NCBI GenBank assembly: GCA_028877215.1
Contig: JAPPFJ010000019.1
Location: forward strand, 34,581 to 98,580
Length of the DNA stretch: 64,000 nt
Direction: 5' to 3'
Source: Gemmatimonadota bacterium
Lineage (GTDB): Bacteria > Latescibacterota > UBA2968 > GCA-2709665
The first letter of the stretch is position 1. Every line of letters begins with the position of its first letter. Both the position numbers and the translations under genes were made by a program. The notes below the pieces were generated by a model. That model did no database searches, had not been told where the DNA came from, and saw only the letters and a program-made list of their open reading frames with translations. Positions 1 through 9,242 of the stretch are shown here, piece by piece.

Positions 1-1
1 C

Positions 2-616
2 TCGAGCATTGCCGACACCGCGCGGGTCGACCCCGATGCACATATCGACGGTCTGGTGTTCGTCGACGAAGGCGCGACCATCTCAAAAGGGGCACGTATC
101 AGCGGACCCGTCTGGATCGGCAGAAACACGCACGTTTTCGAAGGCTCACAGATTGCCTCGCACACGGTCATCGGTGACGACTGCAGAATCGGGCCCTTCG
201 CGAAAGTCTCCGGCTTTGTCGACCGCAACAACCACATTACCTTTCTGGGAGAATTCAGCGGCGTCATTCTGGCGGGCGGCCGCATCACCCACCAGATGCA
301 GATCGCCGGCATCTACGGGGAAGGCGCGGAGTTCGGGGCCGGCACCCAGGTAGGAACGCTTCGATTCGACGACGGGCCGACGCAGGTGGAAGTGAAGGGC
401 ATCCGTCATCCGGCGCCAGGTTTTTCGGGGGCCCTGTTCGGCGACTACGCACGCACCGGCGTGGGAACCATACTGATGCCGGGCCGCATTGTCGGCCCCG
501 GGGCCATGGTCGGCCCAGGCGTGGTTCTGATGAACAACGCGCCGCCGCACAAAGCCGTCATCCTGAAACAGCAGCATCAGGAAATCGACTGGGGTCCGGA
601 GATTTACGACCATTGA
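2..616 (+). CDS. Left-handed beta-helix (hexapeptide) protein, C-terminal part, GlmU-like
   Basis: The reading frame is open from the window edge, so the N-terminus is missing. The visible part of about 204 residues is built of hexapeptide repeats ([LIV]-G-x4 turns such as VWIGRN, TVIGDD and ISKGAR), which form a left-handed beta-helix. Repeats with this pattern, a long loop (around residues 95-130) and a second helix block match the acyltransferase half of GlmU-type sugar nucleotidylyltransferase/acetyltransferases. A GTG at 56 could start a free-standing protein, but hexapeptides continue upstream of it, so an internal fragment is more likely. The stop TGA overlaps the ATG of the next gene (TGATG), implying translational coupling with the heparinase-fold gene. 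Exact substrate is not readable. Confidence 0.75.
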   Translation, partial: SSIADTARVDPDAHIDGLVFVDEGATISKGARISGPVWIGRNTHVFEGSQIASHTVIGDDCRIGPFAKVSGFVDRNNHITFLGEFSGVILAGGRITHQMQIAGIYGEGAEFGAGTQVGTLRFDDGPTQVEVKGIRHPAPGFSGALFGDYARTGVGTILMPGRIVGPGAMVGPGVVLMNNAPPHKAVILKQQHQEIDWGPEIYDH

Positions 617-2382
617 TGCGGATGATGCGACGGGACCATATCGAGGCAGAGATTCGACGGCGCGCCGACGGTTACAGGCCCCAGACCCATCTGATTGCCG
701 ACTATTACAGGGTTCGGAGGAAGATCGCGTACCCCCTCCCGATCCGCGGGATCTACCTGCCCGGAATGCCGATCCCGGGTATCCGGGCGTATCCATGGTC
801 CATCTGGTTGGCGTGGAGCCTGGAAGAGCGAATCCTGAGCCTCGGGTGGGCGGCGTCATGGTTCAGTGACGGGGAGGCGCGCCGGTTGGCTGTCGCCGAT
901 CTTGACGCGCTGGCCGAATGGCCGTGCTACCGGCAGCTGCCGATGCCCGACCTGAGTTCGGGTCACGCGCTGCGCACCCTCTGGCAGGCCCGCACCCGTT
1001 GGGACTGGCTGCCGTCGCGCATTCGGACGAAGATCGAGCGGGCGTTTCTCCGCCACATAGAGGACACACTCCCGTTGTCCGACGCCAGGCATGGCGCGTA
1101 TGCGTGCAAGGACGATATCCTCGCGCTGGAAGCGCCCCATACCGCGCTGCACAACATCCCGTTCATCGGTACGGTAGGGCTCGCCCTTGCCGCGAACAGC
1201 ATTTCGCATCCGGCGGCTGACACGTTGAACCGCAGGCTGGAGGCGCTTCTGGGGGCGATCCTGGACCTGCGCTCCGGGGGTCATTCGGAAGGAATCGGCT
1301 ACGACGGATACATCCTGGACTTCGCCGCCGACTGGCTGGATACGCTCTCACCGTCCAGACGGAACGCCATGATGGCCCATCCTCGCTTCGGGGACGTCCT
1401 CGATGAGTCCATCGCCCTGGGAGCACCGGGCGACGTCGCGAATATAGCCCAGTTGAGCGACGCCGAACCCCGGGAGATGCCGTTTCATATATCCGGCCAT
1501 GCCAAGCTCTTCCGGCACCGGGCGTCGCCGCGTACGGGCTGGTACCTGAATCGCTGCGGCCTTAGCTGGATGCGTGCGGACGCACTGGCTGCGCTTCACG
1601 GAATCGGCGATGATGATCAATGGAAACCGCCCCGGGCAGGGGCTATGGATGCGCACTACGCGGTCGTACTCAGGAGCGGATGGGAGCCGGACGACCTGGC
1701 CGTGGCCATGGCCGCAAGCAACTCGAAGATGAGCCACGTTCAGAACGACAACGGGACCATCGTCATCGGCGCACGGGGTCGCTGGCCGGTATCGGACCCC
1801 GGTTATCAGCAGTATATGAAGAAAAGGGAACGCGAATTCACCCTGGGGCTCACGGCGCACAATGCGCCTGTGATCAACGGGATGGCGCAGGCGGAGAAAC
1901 CGGCGGACCGACGGGTGGTTCTGCGGCGGTGCGGCGGAACGACGTATTCGGCAGAACTGGACCTGACCGACTGCTATCCCGCGGAGCTGGCGTTGAAACG
2001 GGTCGTCAGAACGCTATGGCTTTCAGAAAGGGACCTGGTGGTCGCCGCCGACCGCGTGCGAGGCGCCTCCGTTGAGTCCGTCACCTATCACTGGCACGGA
2101 CATCCGGACGCCGCGTGGTGGGTGCAGGACAATATGGCGCGCATCTACGCGCCCGACCTTACGTTCTGGATCGGCTCGCCCCAGGCCCGGATCACAGACG
2201 GGAACGTCGACCGTCTCCCCGGTTCCAGGGGCCAACTCACGCTGGTCGCGAACGCAGACCCGTCCGCGCCATGTGTCTGGTGGGTATTTGCGAAGGGCGA
2301 TATTCAGCCCGTCGTGACCCTGCACGATCGCGGACGCGGGATTCGCGTCGGCGGCCGCAATTTTGAAATATCTCGAACTTGA
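616..2382 (+). CDS. Heparinase II/III-fold protein (polysaccharide lyase-like) 1
   Basis: A protein of about 588 residues with the layout of heparinase II/III and alginate-lyase-like enzymes: an N-terminal all-alpha toroid (residues about 1-330) and a C-terminal beta-sandwich (about 340-588). The region around residue 373 (SHVQNDNG) sits where the family has the first beta-sandwich strand with a conserved His, and GRWPVSDPGYQ follows as in family members. No signal peptide is apparent. A TTG at 613 is an alternative start; ATG 616 overlaps the upstream stop. It is the second gene of a six-gene + strand run with a propeller protein, a second heparinase-fold protein and an aldolase, so it probably acts on a uronic-acid-containing glycan. 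The catalytic Tyr/His pair cannot be assigned by eye, so enzymatic activity is inferred. Confidence 0.75.
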   Translation: MRMMRRDHIEAEIRRRADGYRPQTHLIADYYRVRRKIAYPLPIRGIYLPGMPIPGIRAYPWSIWLAWSLEERILSLGWAASWFSDGEARRLAVADLDALAEWPCYRQLPMPDLSSGHALRTLWQARTRWDWLPSRIRTKIERAFLRHIEDTLPLSDARHGAYACKDDILALEAPHTALHNIPFIGTVGLALAANSISHPAADTLNRRLEALLGAILDLRSGGHSEGIGYDGYILDFAADWLDTLSPSRRNAMMAHPRFGDVLDESIALGAPGDVANIAQLSDAEPREMPFHISGHAKLFRHRASPRTGWYLNRCGLSWMRADALAALHGIGDDDQWKPPRAGAMDAHYAVVLRSGWEPDDLAVAMAASNSKMSHVQNDNGTIVIGARGRWPVSDPGYQQYMKKREREFTLGLTAHNAPVINGMAQAEKPADRRVVLRRCGGTTYSAELDLTDCYPAELALKRVVRTLWLSERDLVVAADRVRGASVESVTYHWHGHPDAAWWVQDNMARIYAPDLTFWIGSPQARITDGNVDRLPGSRGQLTLVANADPSAPCVWWVFAKGDIQPVVTLHDRGRGIRVGGRNFEISRT

Positions 2383-2398
2383 CAGAAGGAACCCTTGA

Positions 2399-4342
2399 AT
2401 GAACGCTTCGAAGATCTGCGACGTCCCTTTCATGGCGCCCTCCAACTCCACCGGGGAGCTTATCTTCGACCCCGGACTCGGCCGCCGCGTACTCTACCAG
2501 TCCATGTTCTCCGCGGTCCCCGGCCGACCGCCGGCTCTGGTACGCACAGACTTCGAGCGACACGAATATGCGTCATTCGCCCAACCGGAAGGCAGGGGAT
2601 CGTGGAAGGTCCGTCTCCTTTCCGACAACAAGCTCTGGTTCGGGATGAACGGACCGGGGCAACTCGCGTGCTTCAACCCGATGGCCGAGTCATGGGAAGA
2701 CGTTCCGCCGCATCGTCCGTCCTCGAAGAACACCCATCTCACGGACGTGGTCGAGGGACCGGACGGACGGCTTTACATGCCAGGCTACCCCTCCGGCAAC
2801 TGTGTGAGTTTCGACCGGAGCACCGGAGAATACAGGGACGTCCCCGTGGCGGAAAGCAACCACCAGCTCTTCGCCGCTTGTGTCACCGACGGCGGAAACA
2901 TCGGCATTCTGAACGGCCTCCAGCACGGCGTCTATTCTTTCGACCCCCGCACGAATGACGTCAACGTCGTGTCGCCGCCCCACCTGACAGGCCGGCCTGA
3001 TGCCTACAGCGGCTTCCTGCGGCTCGGGGACCAGTTCCTTGTCACCGTCGGCGACCCTGAGGGCGGTATTGAAATCTGTCGGTTTTCCGCGTTCGACCTC
3101 AGCTTCCTCGGTTCTTTCGTTGTCACGACGGCGATCACCTCCGGACGGAACCTGATGGCCTCCCCGGACGGCCGCCCTTTCCTGAGCGTGGACGACGGTT
3201 ACATCTACGCCATCGACCTCGAAACACATGCGGCCGACCTCGTTTGCCGCATCCCTCACGTTCCAAGCCGCGGCAACTACTATTTCCTTGACGAGCATCG
3301 GGTCCTCTTCGCCGGCCATTCGCAGTATTACGGCATCTGCGACATCAGGACCGCCGAACTCGATCTCCACCGGACACGGATCGAGAATCCGCCCATCGGC
3401 ATCTTTTCCATCCTGCCGACATCTTCCGGGGACATCTACTGCTCAGCCCATCTGGGCCTTTCCCTCACGCGTGTGGAACCTGAGACGAAACGGGCGGACA
3501 TGCTGGGCCTGACGTACAACGGTTCCGGCGAGATCTACGGCAGCGCGGAAGCCCGCGGCGACATTTACAGCATCTCGTACACTCACAACGTCCTCACCGT
3601 GTACAATCCGAATCGACCCTGGCGGCCCGGACCGGCGGAGGGCGACAACCCCAGGAATCTGGGCCCGATGGGCGACGAGCAGTACCGGCCCGTCACCGGC
3701 ATTCTCAATGGACCGGGCAACAGACTCTACGTCGGATCCATGCCTGACTACGGGGCCCGTGGCGGCGCGCTTACCGTTGTCAATCCGGAAGACAACAGCC
3801 ACAAGTCGTACCGGCACCTGGTTCCCGACCATTCCATCCTGGGTCTGGCCGCAGGCCCCGAACACGTATACCTCGGTACCAGCATTGTCGCGGACGGCTA
3901 TATCCGGCCCGCCGCGGGCAACGCCCGTTTTCTGATTTTCGATCCGGTAACCGAAACCGTCCTGTACGAACGGGAAATCGACGGCGCCCGGAGTCTCATC
4001 ACGATGGGATGCGGCGCCGGCCGCGTCTTTTTCTGGTCCGACGACCACGAGGGCGGCAGCCGTCTCTTCGCGATCCGCCTTTCGGACCGCGCCGTCAACG
4101 CCGTCAGCATTCCGTTCGCCAGCGGCAGACCCCACAACCGGCCGATGGTGGCGGACGCGAACGGCGATCTCTACTTCACCCACGGCAACCGCATCGTCCG
4201 CCTCAACCCCGCAACCACAGCGCTAACCGTCGCGCACACCGGGGGCCCCGGCCAGAACCCGATTCTGGCCGCCGCAGGCAGCCGGATCCTTTTTACCCGG
4301 GGACATGAGCTCTGGCAACTCATGCCTGAACAGCCGCATTAG
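2399..4342 (+). CDS. Beta-propeller protein (SMP-30/NHL-like)
   Basis: This protein of 647 residues has repeated blades with motifs such as DGRLYMPGYPSG, SSGDIYCSAHLG, GNRLYVGSMPDYG and NGDLYFTHGN, spaced about 50-70 residues apart. This is typical of seven- or eight-bladed propellers of the SMP-30/gluconolactonase, NHL or virginiamycin B lyase type. It is unrelated in sequence to the WD40 array further downstream. The start ATG at 2399 follows AGAAGGA at about 2384-2390 with good spacing, and the gene begins 16 nt after the heparinase-fold gene, so they are probably co-transcribed. Role: carbohydrate binding, lactone hydrolysis or lyase activity in the same glycan pathway; the sequence alone does not choose among these. 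Confidence 0.7.
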   Translation: MNASKICDVPFMAPSNSTGELIFDPGLGRRVLYQSMFSAVPGRPPALVRTDFERHEYASFAQPEGRGSWKVRLLSDNKLWFGMNGPGQLACFNPMAESWEDVPPHRPSSKNTHLTDVVEGPDGRLYMPGYPSGNCVSFDRSTGEYRDVPVAESNHQLFAACVTDGGNIGILNGLQHGVYSFDPRTNDVNVVSPPHLTGRPDAYSGFLRLGDQFLVTVGDPEGGIEICRFSAFDLSFLGSFVVTTAITSGRNLMASPDGRPFLSVDDGYIYAIDLETHAADLVCRIPHVPSRGNYYFLDEHRVLFAGHSQYYGICDIRTAELDLHRTRIENPPIGIFSILPTSSGDIYCSAHLGLSLTRVEPETKRADMLGLTYNGSGEIYGSAEARGDIYSISYTHNVLTVYNPNRPWRPGPAEGDNPRNLGPMGDEQYRPVTGILNGPGNRLYVGSMPDYGARGGALTVVNPEDNSHKSYRHLVPDHSILGLAAGPEHVYLGTSIVADGYIRPAAGNARFLIFDPVTETVLYEREIDGARSLITMGCGAGRVFFWSDDHEGGSRLFAIRLSDRAVNAVSIPFASGRPHNRPMVADANGDLYFTHGNRIVRLNPATTALTVAHTGGPGQNPILAAAGSRILFTRGHELWQLMPEQPH

Positions 4343-4359
4343 CGTATTGGAAACGCACC

Positions 4360-6486
4360 GTGAAAACCGGCCCTGACTGGAAGTCCCGAATTCGCCCGGA
4401 CCACCCGCGGATCTTCATCAACCGCGACACGCTTCCGGCAATCCGCGTCCGCGCGTCGACCGTCTGTAAAGACCATTACCTCAAGGTCAGGTCTTTCGCC
4501 GCGGCGAGTCCGCCGGACACGGGATGGGCCGCCATCGACCGGCCGCCGCCGCTGCCCGACGGTACGGAAGTGCGGGATTGGGGCCACCGGATGATGTGCT
4601 CGGCCATCGTCTATCTCCTGGAGCCCGCCGCCGATCGGCTGGCCCGACTCGTTTCCGAACTGCGCGCCAGCGCCGAATACTACCACGCCTGTTACGCCGA
4701 GGATGAGTCCGTAAACTGGTACGCCGCCAGCCGTGCCGCGTGCCTGGTAACGCTTGATTGGATCTGGAACGACCTTGAGGAGAACGACCGGCGAGCGATC
4801 GCGCTGCGGCTGCTCGACCACGTGGACGAAGCGCTCCACAAACCAGGCATCCGCCGTCGCAACGGTTCCGACCACCGCAGCGGATTCTACGGCGCGCCCA
4901 GCCTGGCCTGGTTCGCGGGGCTCATGCTCCACGAAGAAGGCATCGACGATACCAGGGCGGCCCGTTTTCTCGAAAAGGGCTATGACGACCACGTCAGGCT
5001 GCTGGCTCATCGCGCGTCCGCGTGCGGCGACGACGGCGGCGAAGCCTCGCCCACGCTCGGATACGCGTTCGGCGAATACCCGCTGGCGCAATGGAATTTC
5101 ATCCATACCCTTCATTCGTCGACCGGTGAAGACATATCCGGCAACTGGCCGCACATCCGGATGTTTCCCAACTACGTGATCTGGAACTGGCTGCCGGGCG
5201 ACCTGGAGTTCGGTTATGGAGACAACACACATACAGACAACAGTATGCGGACGATCTGGATGTACACCCATATGTCTCACATTATGCACTTTTTCGGTCA
5301 ATCCCATCCGGAGTGGGCCGGACTCGCACGACATATACGGGACATGGCCGGCGGCGGCTTTCCGCTGGATAAGTGGGCCGTTTACCCGTTTCTGCTCGAC
5401 GGCCTCGACAGCGCGCCGCCTGCCGCGGGGCCGGACATCCTGCCGCCCGCGCGCCACTTCGAAAACCTGGGTCAGGTTTTCATGCGTTCCGGCTCCGGCG
5501 ACCACGACACCTATGCCCTTTTTTGCGGTGGGGGCAGCCTGAGAAGCCACCGCCATTACGACGCAACGCACTTCACCATCTTCAAAAAGGGATTCCTTGC
5601 CCTGGACAGCGGCACCCGCATGGGCAATACCGACAACCTGCAGAATTACTACGCGCAGACCGTCGCCCACAACTGCATATTGATCAAGATGCCCGGCGAG
5701 GCGCCGTCGCCCTACTGGAACGGCGAGGTCTACGGGCAGGCGGGAGGACAGAACAAAACCACCGGTTCCGAAATAACCGCCTTCGAAACCAACCCCCACT
5801 TCACCTACGTCGCCGCTGACGCCACCCCGGTCTACAACGGCGAAAAATGCGCCCTCATGGTACGCCAGTTCGTCTTTCTTCCGCCGGACCATTTCGTCGT
5901 GTTCGATCGCGTCACGTCCACCAGCGCCGGCTACGCCAAGACCTGGCTCATGCACCATGCCAAAGAGCCCGTGGTTGACGGCAGCATATGGACGTCGGAT
6001 CAGGACCGGGGACGCATTCTCGCCCGGACACTCTTGCCCGAAGACGCCACTCTCGAAAAGGTAGGCGGACCCGGAAAGGAGTTCCTGGCCGACGGCGTCA
6101 ACTATGCGATCGACGCCGGCCCTTCGAAGCTCATCGTCGAAAACAAATATCCGATTGGAAGAATGCACTACGAGGAGGTTCCGGAGCTGATGGGCCGCTG
6201 GCGGATGGAAGTCAGACCGGGCGCGGCCCGTAAGGACGACGCATTCCTGCACCTGATACAGGTTGGCGATCAATCCGTTCGCTCGATGAGTGAGGCGAAG
6301 GCCGCCGTGAACGGGGCCAACGTGGAACTCAGCTTCCGCGGAACCGATGAAGAGATCTTCGTTTCCTTCGAGGCAGGGGGAGAGACCGGCGGCCGCGTCA
6401 CGCGCGTGCGGCGTGGAGAGACGGTCGTGGAAAAGGCCCTCGCCCGGGATGTTCAGGCTCAGGAAGGCCTCGCGGTACCCGGCTGA
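4360..6486 (+). CDS. Heparinase II/III family protein 2
   Basis: A protein of 708 residues starting at GTG 4360, 17 nt after the propeller gene. Residues about 1-350 form the alpha/alpha toroid (WIWNDLEENDRRAI, GRTSG-like helices). From about residue 390 comes the heparinase II/III beta-sandwich with the family hallmark SHRHYDATHFTIFKKG (His about 397-399, Asp 401), then LDSGTRMG and TVAHNCILI (about 435-442). These motifs carry the metal-site and catalytic His/Asp residues of the family. No signal peptide is evident, so it may be cytoplasmic or exported by another route. It is larger than the first heparinase-fold protein and much closer to the canonical motif, so it is the more confident enzyme of the pair: an eliminase cleaving glycosidic bonds next to uronic acids. 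Confidence 0.85.
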   Translation: MKTGPDWKSRIRPDHPRIFINRDTLPAIRVRASTVCKDHYLKVRSFAAASPPDTGWAAIDRPPPLPDGTEVRDWGHRMMCSAIVYLLEPAADRLARLVSELRASAEYYHACYAEDESVNWYAASRAACLVTLDWIWNDLEENDRRAIALRLLDHVDEALHKPGIRRRNGSDHRSGFYGAPSLAWFAGLMLHEEGIDDTRAARFLEKGYDDHVRLLAHRASACGDDGGEASPTLGYAFGEYPLAQWNFIHTLHSSTGEDISGNWPHIRMFPNYVIWNWLPGDLEFGYGDNTHTDNSMRTIWMYTHMSHIMHFFGQSHPEWAGLARHIRDMAGGGFPLDKWAVYPFLLDGLDSAPPAAGPDILPPARHFENLGQVFMRSGSGDHDTYALFCGGGSLRSHRHYDATHFTIFKKGFLALDSGTRMGNTDNLQNYYAQTVAHNCILIKMPGEAPSPYWNGEVYGQAGGQNKTTGSEITAFETNPHFTYVAADATPVYNGEKCALMVRQFVFLPPDHFVVFDRVTSTSAGYAKTWLMHHAKEPVVDGSIWTSDQDRGRILARTLLPEDATLEKVGGPGKEFLADGVNYAIDAGPSKLIVENKYPIGRMHYEEVPELMGRWRMEVRPGAARKDDAFLHLIQVGDQSVRSMSEAKAAVNGANVELSFRGTDEEIFVSFEAGGETGGRVTRVRRGETVVEKALARDVQAQEGLAVPG

Positions 6487-6546
6487 GTTCGATCCGGGGC
6501 CCGCGAAGGAAGTCCGGTTCTCCACACTTTAACCAAGAGACGTCAA

Positions 6547-7449
6547 ATGAACGAATTCCGCGGCATCTATCCCGCCCTGATCACGCCGATGACGCGTGAT
6601 GGCGACTTTAACGAAGATGCCTTCCGCCGGCTTATGGAGTACAACATAGAATCGGGCGCCCACGGTTTCTGGGTTGCCGGGGGCGCCGGTGAAAGCGTCC
6701 TGCTGGAGGACGAGGAAAACGCCCGTATCGCCGGATCCGCCGCCGATCAGGCCGCCGGTCGCGCGAAAATCATCATGCACGTGGGGGCGGTCACCACTGT
6801 GCGCGCCGCAAGGATGGCTGAAAACGCCGCGGAGGCCGGGGTTGACGCCGTCTGCGCCGTGCCTCCTTTCTTCTACCGGCCCGGACCCGACGAAATCGTC
6901 GAACACTACCGGGTGGTGGGCGCCGCGGCGGACCTTCCGCTCTTCGTCTACAACCTTCCAGGCGCCACGGGCGTGGAGATCACCCTCGAACTGGCTGAGA
7001 AGATTCAGGAGCATGTACCGCAACTGGCCGGCCTGAAACACTCCGCTCCGGCATTCGCAAACACGCGCCATTTCGCCAGGATGGGCCTTTCGTGCCTTAT
7101 AGGCAGCGCAGCGCTGCTCCTACCCGCGCTCACCATCGGCGCTTCAGGCTGCGTGGACGGCCCGCTTGCGCTGTCTCCGGATGTGTGGGTCAATATCTGG
7201 ACCGCGTACCACCGCGGTGACATCAAGTCTTCGGAGGCCGAACAGAAACGGGCGGCCGATCTCTATACGATCTTCAACCGCGTGGGATATATCGCGTCCA
7301 TGAAGGCCCTGATATCCGAAAAACTCGGAATCGACTGCGGCGACCCCCGCCCCCCGCAGCGTCCGCTGACCAGCGAGGAGAGAGCCTTTGTCATCCGGAC
7401 GGCGACGGCACTGGGAATGATGGGAATCGAAGGGCAGGATGGCGATTGA
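6547..7449 (+). CDS. Dihydrodipicolinate synthase/N-acetylneuraminate lyase family aldolase
   Basis: A 300-residue TIM-barrel class I aldolase of the DapA/NanA/KDG-aldolase superfamily. Visible motifs: the phosphate/carboxylate-binding region near residue 45 reads GGAGES instead of the usual GTTGE, Tyr135 in LFVYNLPG is the proton relay, and Lys164 in LAGLKHS is the Schiff-base lysine. Length is typical. The neighbouring lyase-fold genes argue for a 2-keto-3-deoxy sugar acid aldolase or dehydratase rather than a lysine biosynthesis enzyme. The gene lies 60 nt after the heparinase gene in the same orientation. ATG 6547 follows an AAGAGAC-like weak ribosome site. Confidence 0.85.
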   Translation: MNEFRGIYPALITPMTRDGDFNEDAFRRLMEYNIESGAHGFWVAGGAGESVLLEDEENARIAGSAADQAAGRAKIIMHVGAVTTVRAARMAENAAEAGVDAVCAVPPFFYRPGPDEIVEHYRVVGAAADLPLFVYNLPGATGVEITLELAEKIQEHVPQLAGLKHSAPAFANTRHFARMGLSCLIGSAALLLPALTIGASGCVDGPLALSPDVWVNIWTAYHRGDIKSSEAEQKRAADLYTIFNRVGYIASMKALISEKLGIDCGDPRPPQRPLTSEERAFVIRTATALGMMGIEGQDGD

Positions 7450-7527
7450 CCGCTCATGGCCGAGACGATTTCCCGTTCGAAAGCTTTGTGCTGCGCCCTA
7501 TGAACCTCAATCACGGAGACCGCCCTT

Positions 7528-8436
7528 ATGATTCCCCTGCTCAGCAGCCTGTGCTACGGACCGCTCGAAGTCTGTCAGCTCCCGCGGACATGGTGGAAGG
7601 TTCTGCTGCGTAACGCGAACATACTCGACGAAGAGTACCCGGACGTCAGCGAAGGCCTGGACAAATCCGTCCTGGAAGTGCTGAATCTGGACAGATCGAA
7701 GACCCTGGCCTATCTGCGGGAAAACATGCCCGGCTACCTGCAGTTCGAAGCCTGGGTCCTCCGGCAGAACGATGGAGCGCTCGATCGTAATTCGATCGAC
7801 AACTGGAACGAATCCGTACGCACCCGAATCCACACACGGCCGGACAAGCTCGAGGAAACCACGGGTGACATCGGCATACCCAATGACGGCGCGGTCACGT
7901 CCGCCGTGGTCCTCAACGGCCTCCAGGACTGGTCGCTTTTCTACAATCGCGACCTCAAGGGGGAATTCTCTGCCCTGGACGGTCGCGTTGTGCCCCTCAT
8001 CTCAAGCCTGGACTACGGCCCGCTCAACGTCTGCCAGCTCCCGCGAACGTGGCTGAAGATACTCCTCAGATCACGGAACCTGCTGCACCCCGACTATCCG
8101 GACATGACCGAAGACGGCCTGGATCCCCGTGCTCTGCGCACTGTGAACGTCGAGCCGCACGACGCCGTATGTTTCATCCGGGACAACGCGCCGTCCTATC
8201 TCGACTTCGAAGCCTGGATTCTAGGAGAAAACGACGGACGTGTGGACGCGGGCGCCGTAGACGCATGGAACGCGTTTGTGCGAAACCGGATCCACTCAAA
8301 TGAGAAAATCGTGGACATCCACAATACACTGGGCCTGGAAAACGACGGCAGCCTGACCTCCGCCGTCGTCCTGAACCACATTGAAGACTGGCACTTTGCC
8401 CACGCCGACCTGACGGGCGGGGGCGGCGCTTCGTGA
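7528..8436 (+). CDS. Tandemly duplicated DUF5069-like protein
   Basis: The 302-residue protein consists of two copies of one approximately 150-residue unit. Copy 1 begins IPLLSSLCYGPLEVCQLPRT and copy 2 begins VPLISSLDYGPLNVCQLPRT near residue 152. Each copy continues with WxK(I/V)LLR, a Tyr-Pro-Asp motif, GLD, a helix ending LxFEAWxLxxNDG, and a Trp-Asn segment followed by R(T/N)RIH. The LPR...W...R pattern resembles the small DUF5069 proteins of Verrucomicrobia and Latescibacterota-like genomes, whose function is unknown. No signal peptide or membrane segment. It ends the glycan-use operon. Similarity of the two halves suggests an intragenic duplication making a pseudo-dimer. Confidence 0.6.
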   Translation: MIPLLSSLCYGPLEVCQLPRTWWKVLLRNANILDEEYPDVSEGLDKSVLEVLNLDRSKTLAYLRENMPGYLQFEAWVLRQNDGALDRNSIDNWNESVRTRIHTRPDKLEETTGDIGIPNDGAVTSAVVLNGLQDWSLFYNRDLKGEFSALDGRVVPLISSLDYGPLNVCQLPRTWLKILLRSRNLLHPDYPDMTEDGLDPRALRTVNVEPHDAVCFIRDNAPSYLDFEAWILGENDGRVDAGAVDAWNAFVRNRIHSNEKIVDIHNTLGLENDGSLTSAVVLNHIEDWHFAHADLTGGGGAS

Positions 8437-8679
8437 CACCGGCGTCAACGTCCGGGCGCCTGCTCCCGTTTTTCGCATTTCTATGATCACTCATTTTGCC
8501 ATCAGTTAGTTGTTGACATCTTCAGATTTATGTATTAAAATACCGTTAAATTCGGGTATTAGTTTTTATTGTCGGCAGAAGGGTTAGCGTGGCCGATCTT
8601 TCAGGTGCAGTCGGAATTTCAACCCACGTGTATCATGGGAACGGCCTACGCCCAATAATTACGTTTCAACAGTTTCAGG
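8437..8679. other. Gene-free stretch with promoter ahead of the WD40 locus
   Basis: GC-rich sequence after the DUF5069-like gene gives way to a markedly AT-rich patch (about 8500-8570) that holds the promoter described separately. No open reading frame with coding character is seen. Confidence 0.6.
8513..8541 (+). promoter_or_regulatory. Candidate sigma70 promoter
   Basis: TTGACA (8513-8518), a 17-nt spacer and TAAAAT (8536-8541) in an AT-rich island. It points into the orphan leader cassettes and the WD40 array, making it the best visible promoter for this locus; the first WD40 start codon is 1.5 kb away. Confidence 0.65.
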
Positions 8680-8981
8680 AAAGGTGGTGATATTCGGATC
8701 CACGTCGCCAAGCGTTGTGCCGATGTACATCTTCGCGAGAAACTGTGGTTCGGGGCAAGTGTTGGAATCATACGCTTCGCTGTGTGAGTGATCGAGCGGT
8801 CGTGCTGAAGCACGTATCCCAGGCTTTTGCATGTCGCCGTCACACCCTCCAGGTCAATTCCTGAATCCCATCAAGCACAGTCTCTTCGTACGGTATAATC
8901 ACGGGTTCCACCTCGTAACCACGTGAGTCTCCCGGCTGATTGTGATTGCGTGGCGCGCCCTGCGCCGTCACCACAGTCAGG
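8680..8981 (+). repeat. Orphan WD40 leader cassette 1
   Basis: Direct repeat partner of 9243-9543. It starts with the leader box (AAAGGTGGTGAT here, one base off consensus), continues with the conserved CTCGGGGCAAGT-like tract, and later contains ATCAAGCACAGTCTCTTC. The same order of elements is found upstream of the WD40 genes, but no WD40 gene follows. It looks like a leader left behind after gene loss, or a regulatory duplication. Confidence 0.65.
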
Positions 8982-9230
8982 TCCCCTAACTTGTGATTCG
9001 CAGTCCGTGTGTGGCCGAGCGGCGCGCCCTGCGCCTGAATCCCGGTCAAGTACGGGGATCACGCGAGCCACAGTTTCGGGGTGCGGTTCGGCGACGTGTC
9101 TTCCGCTTCAATTTCCCGGTAATTCATCATAATCTCGGGTTCACGGCCCGGTCGCTGCTGAATGGCCCGCCTTGCGCTTGAATCTGTCAGCTAATGCCGG
9201 TACCCGCGTGAACAATTAAGCTCCCCATCT
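8952..9230 (+). repeat. 71-bp minisatellite, cluster 1 (4 units)
   Basis: Units begin at about 8952, 9021, 9090 and 9164 (spacing 69-74). Each begins with a box GGCGCGCCYTGCGCC or a degenerate form of it and continues with TNAATCNCGGTCA, then CACGTGA and a GTGTGG-like end. Cluster 1 is a direct repeat of the last part of cluster 2 (compare 8985-9210 with 9786-9995). Confidence 0.75.
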
Positions 9231-9242
9231 AATCGCGATCGG

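Noticed and set aside
4339..6525. 728-residue open frame on the - strand
   Set aside because: Lies exactly opposite the heparinase II/III gene and shows no motif; antisense artefact.
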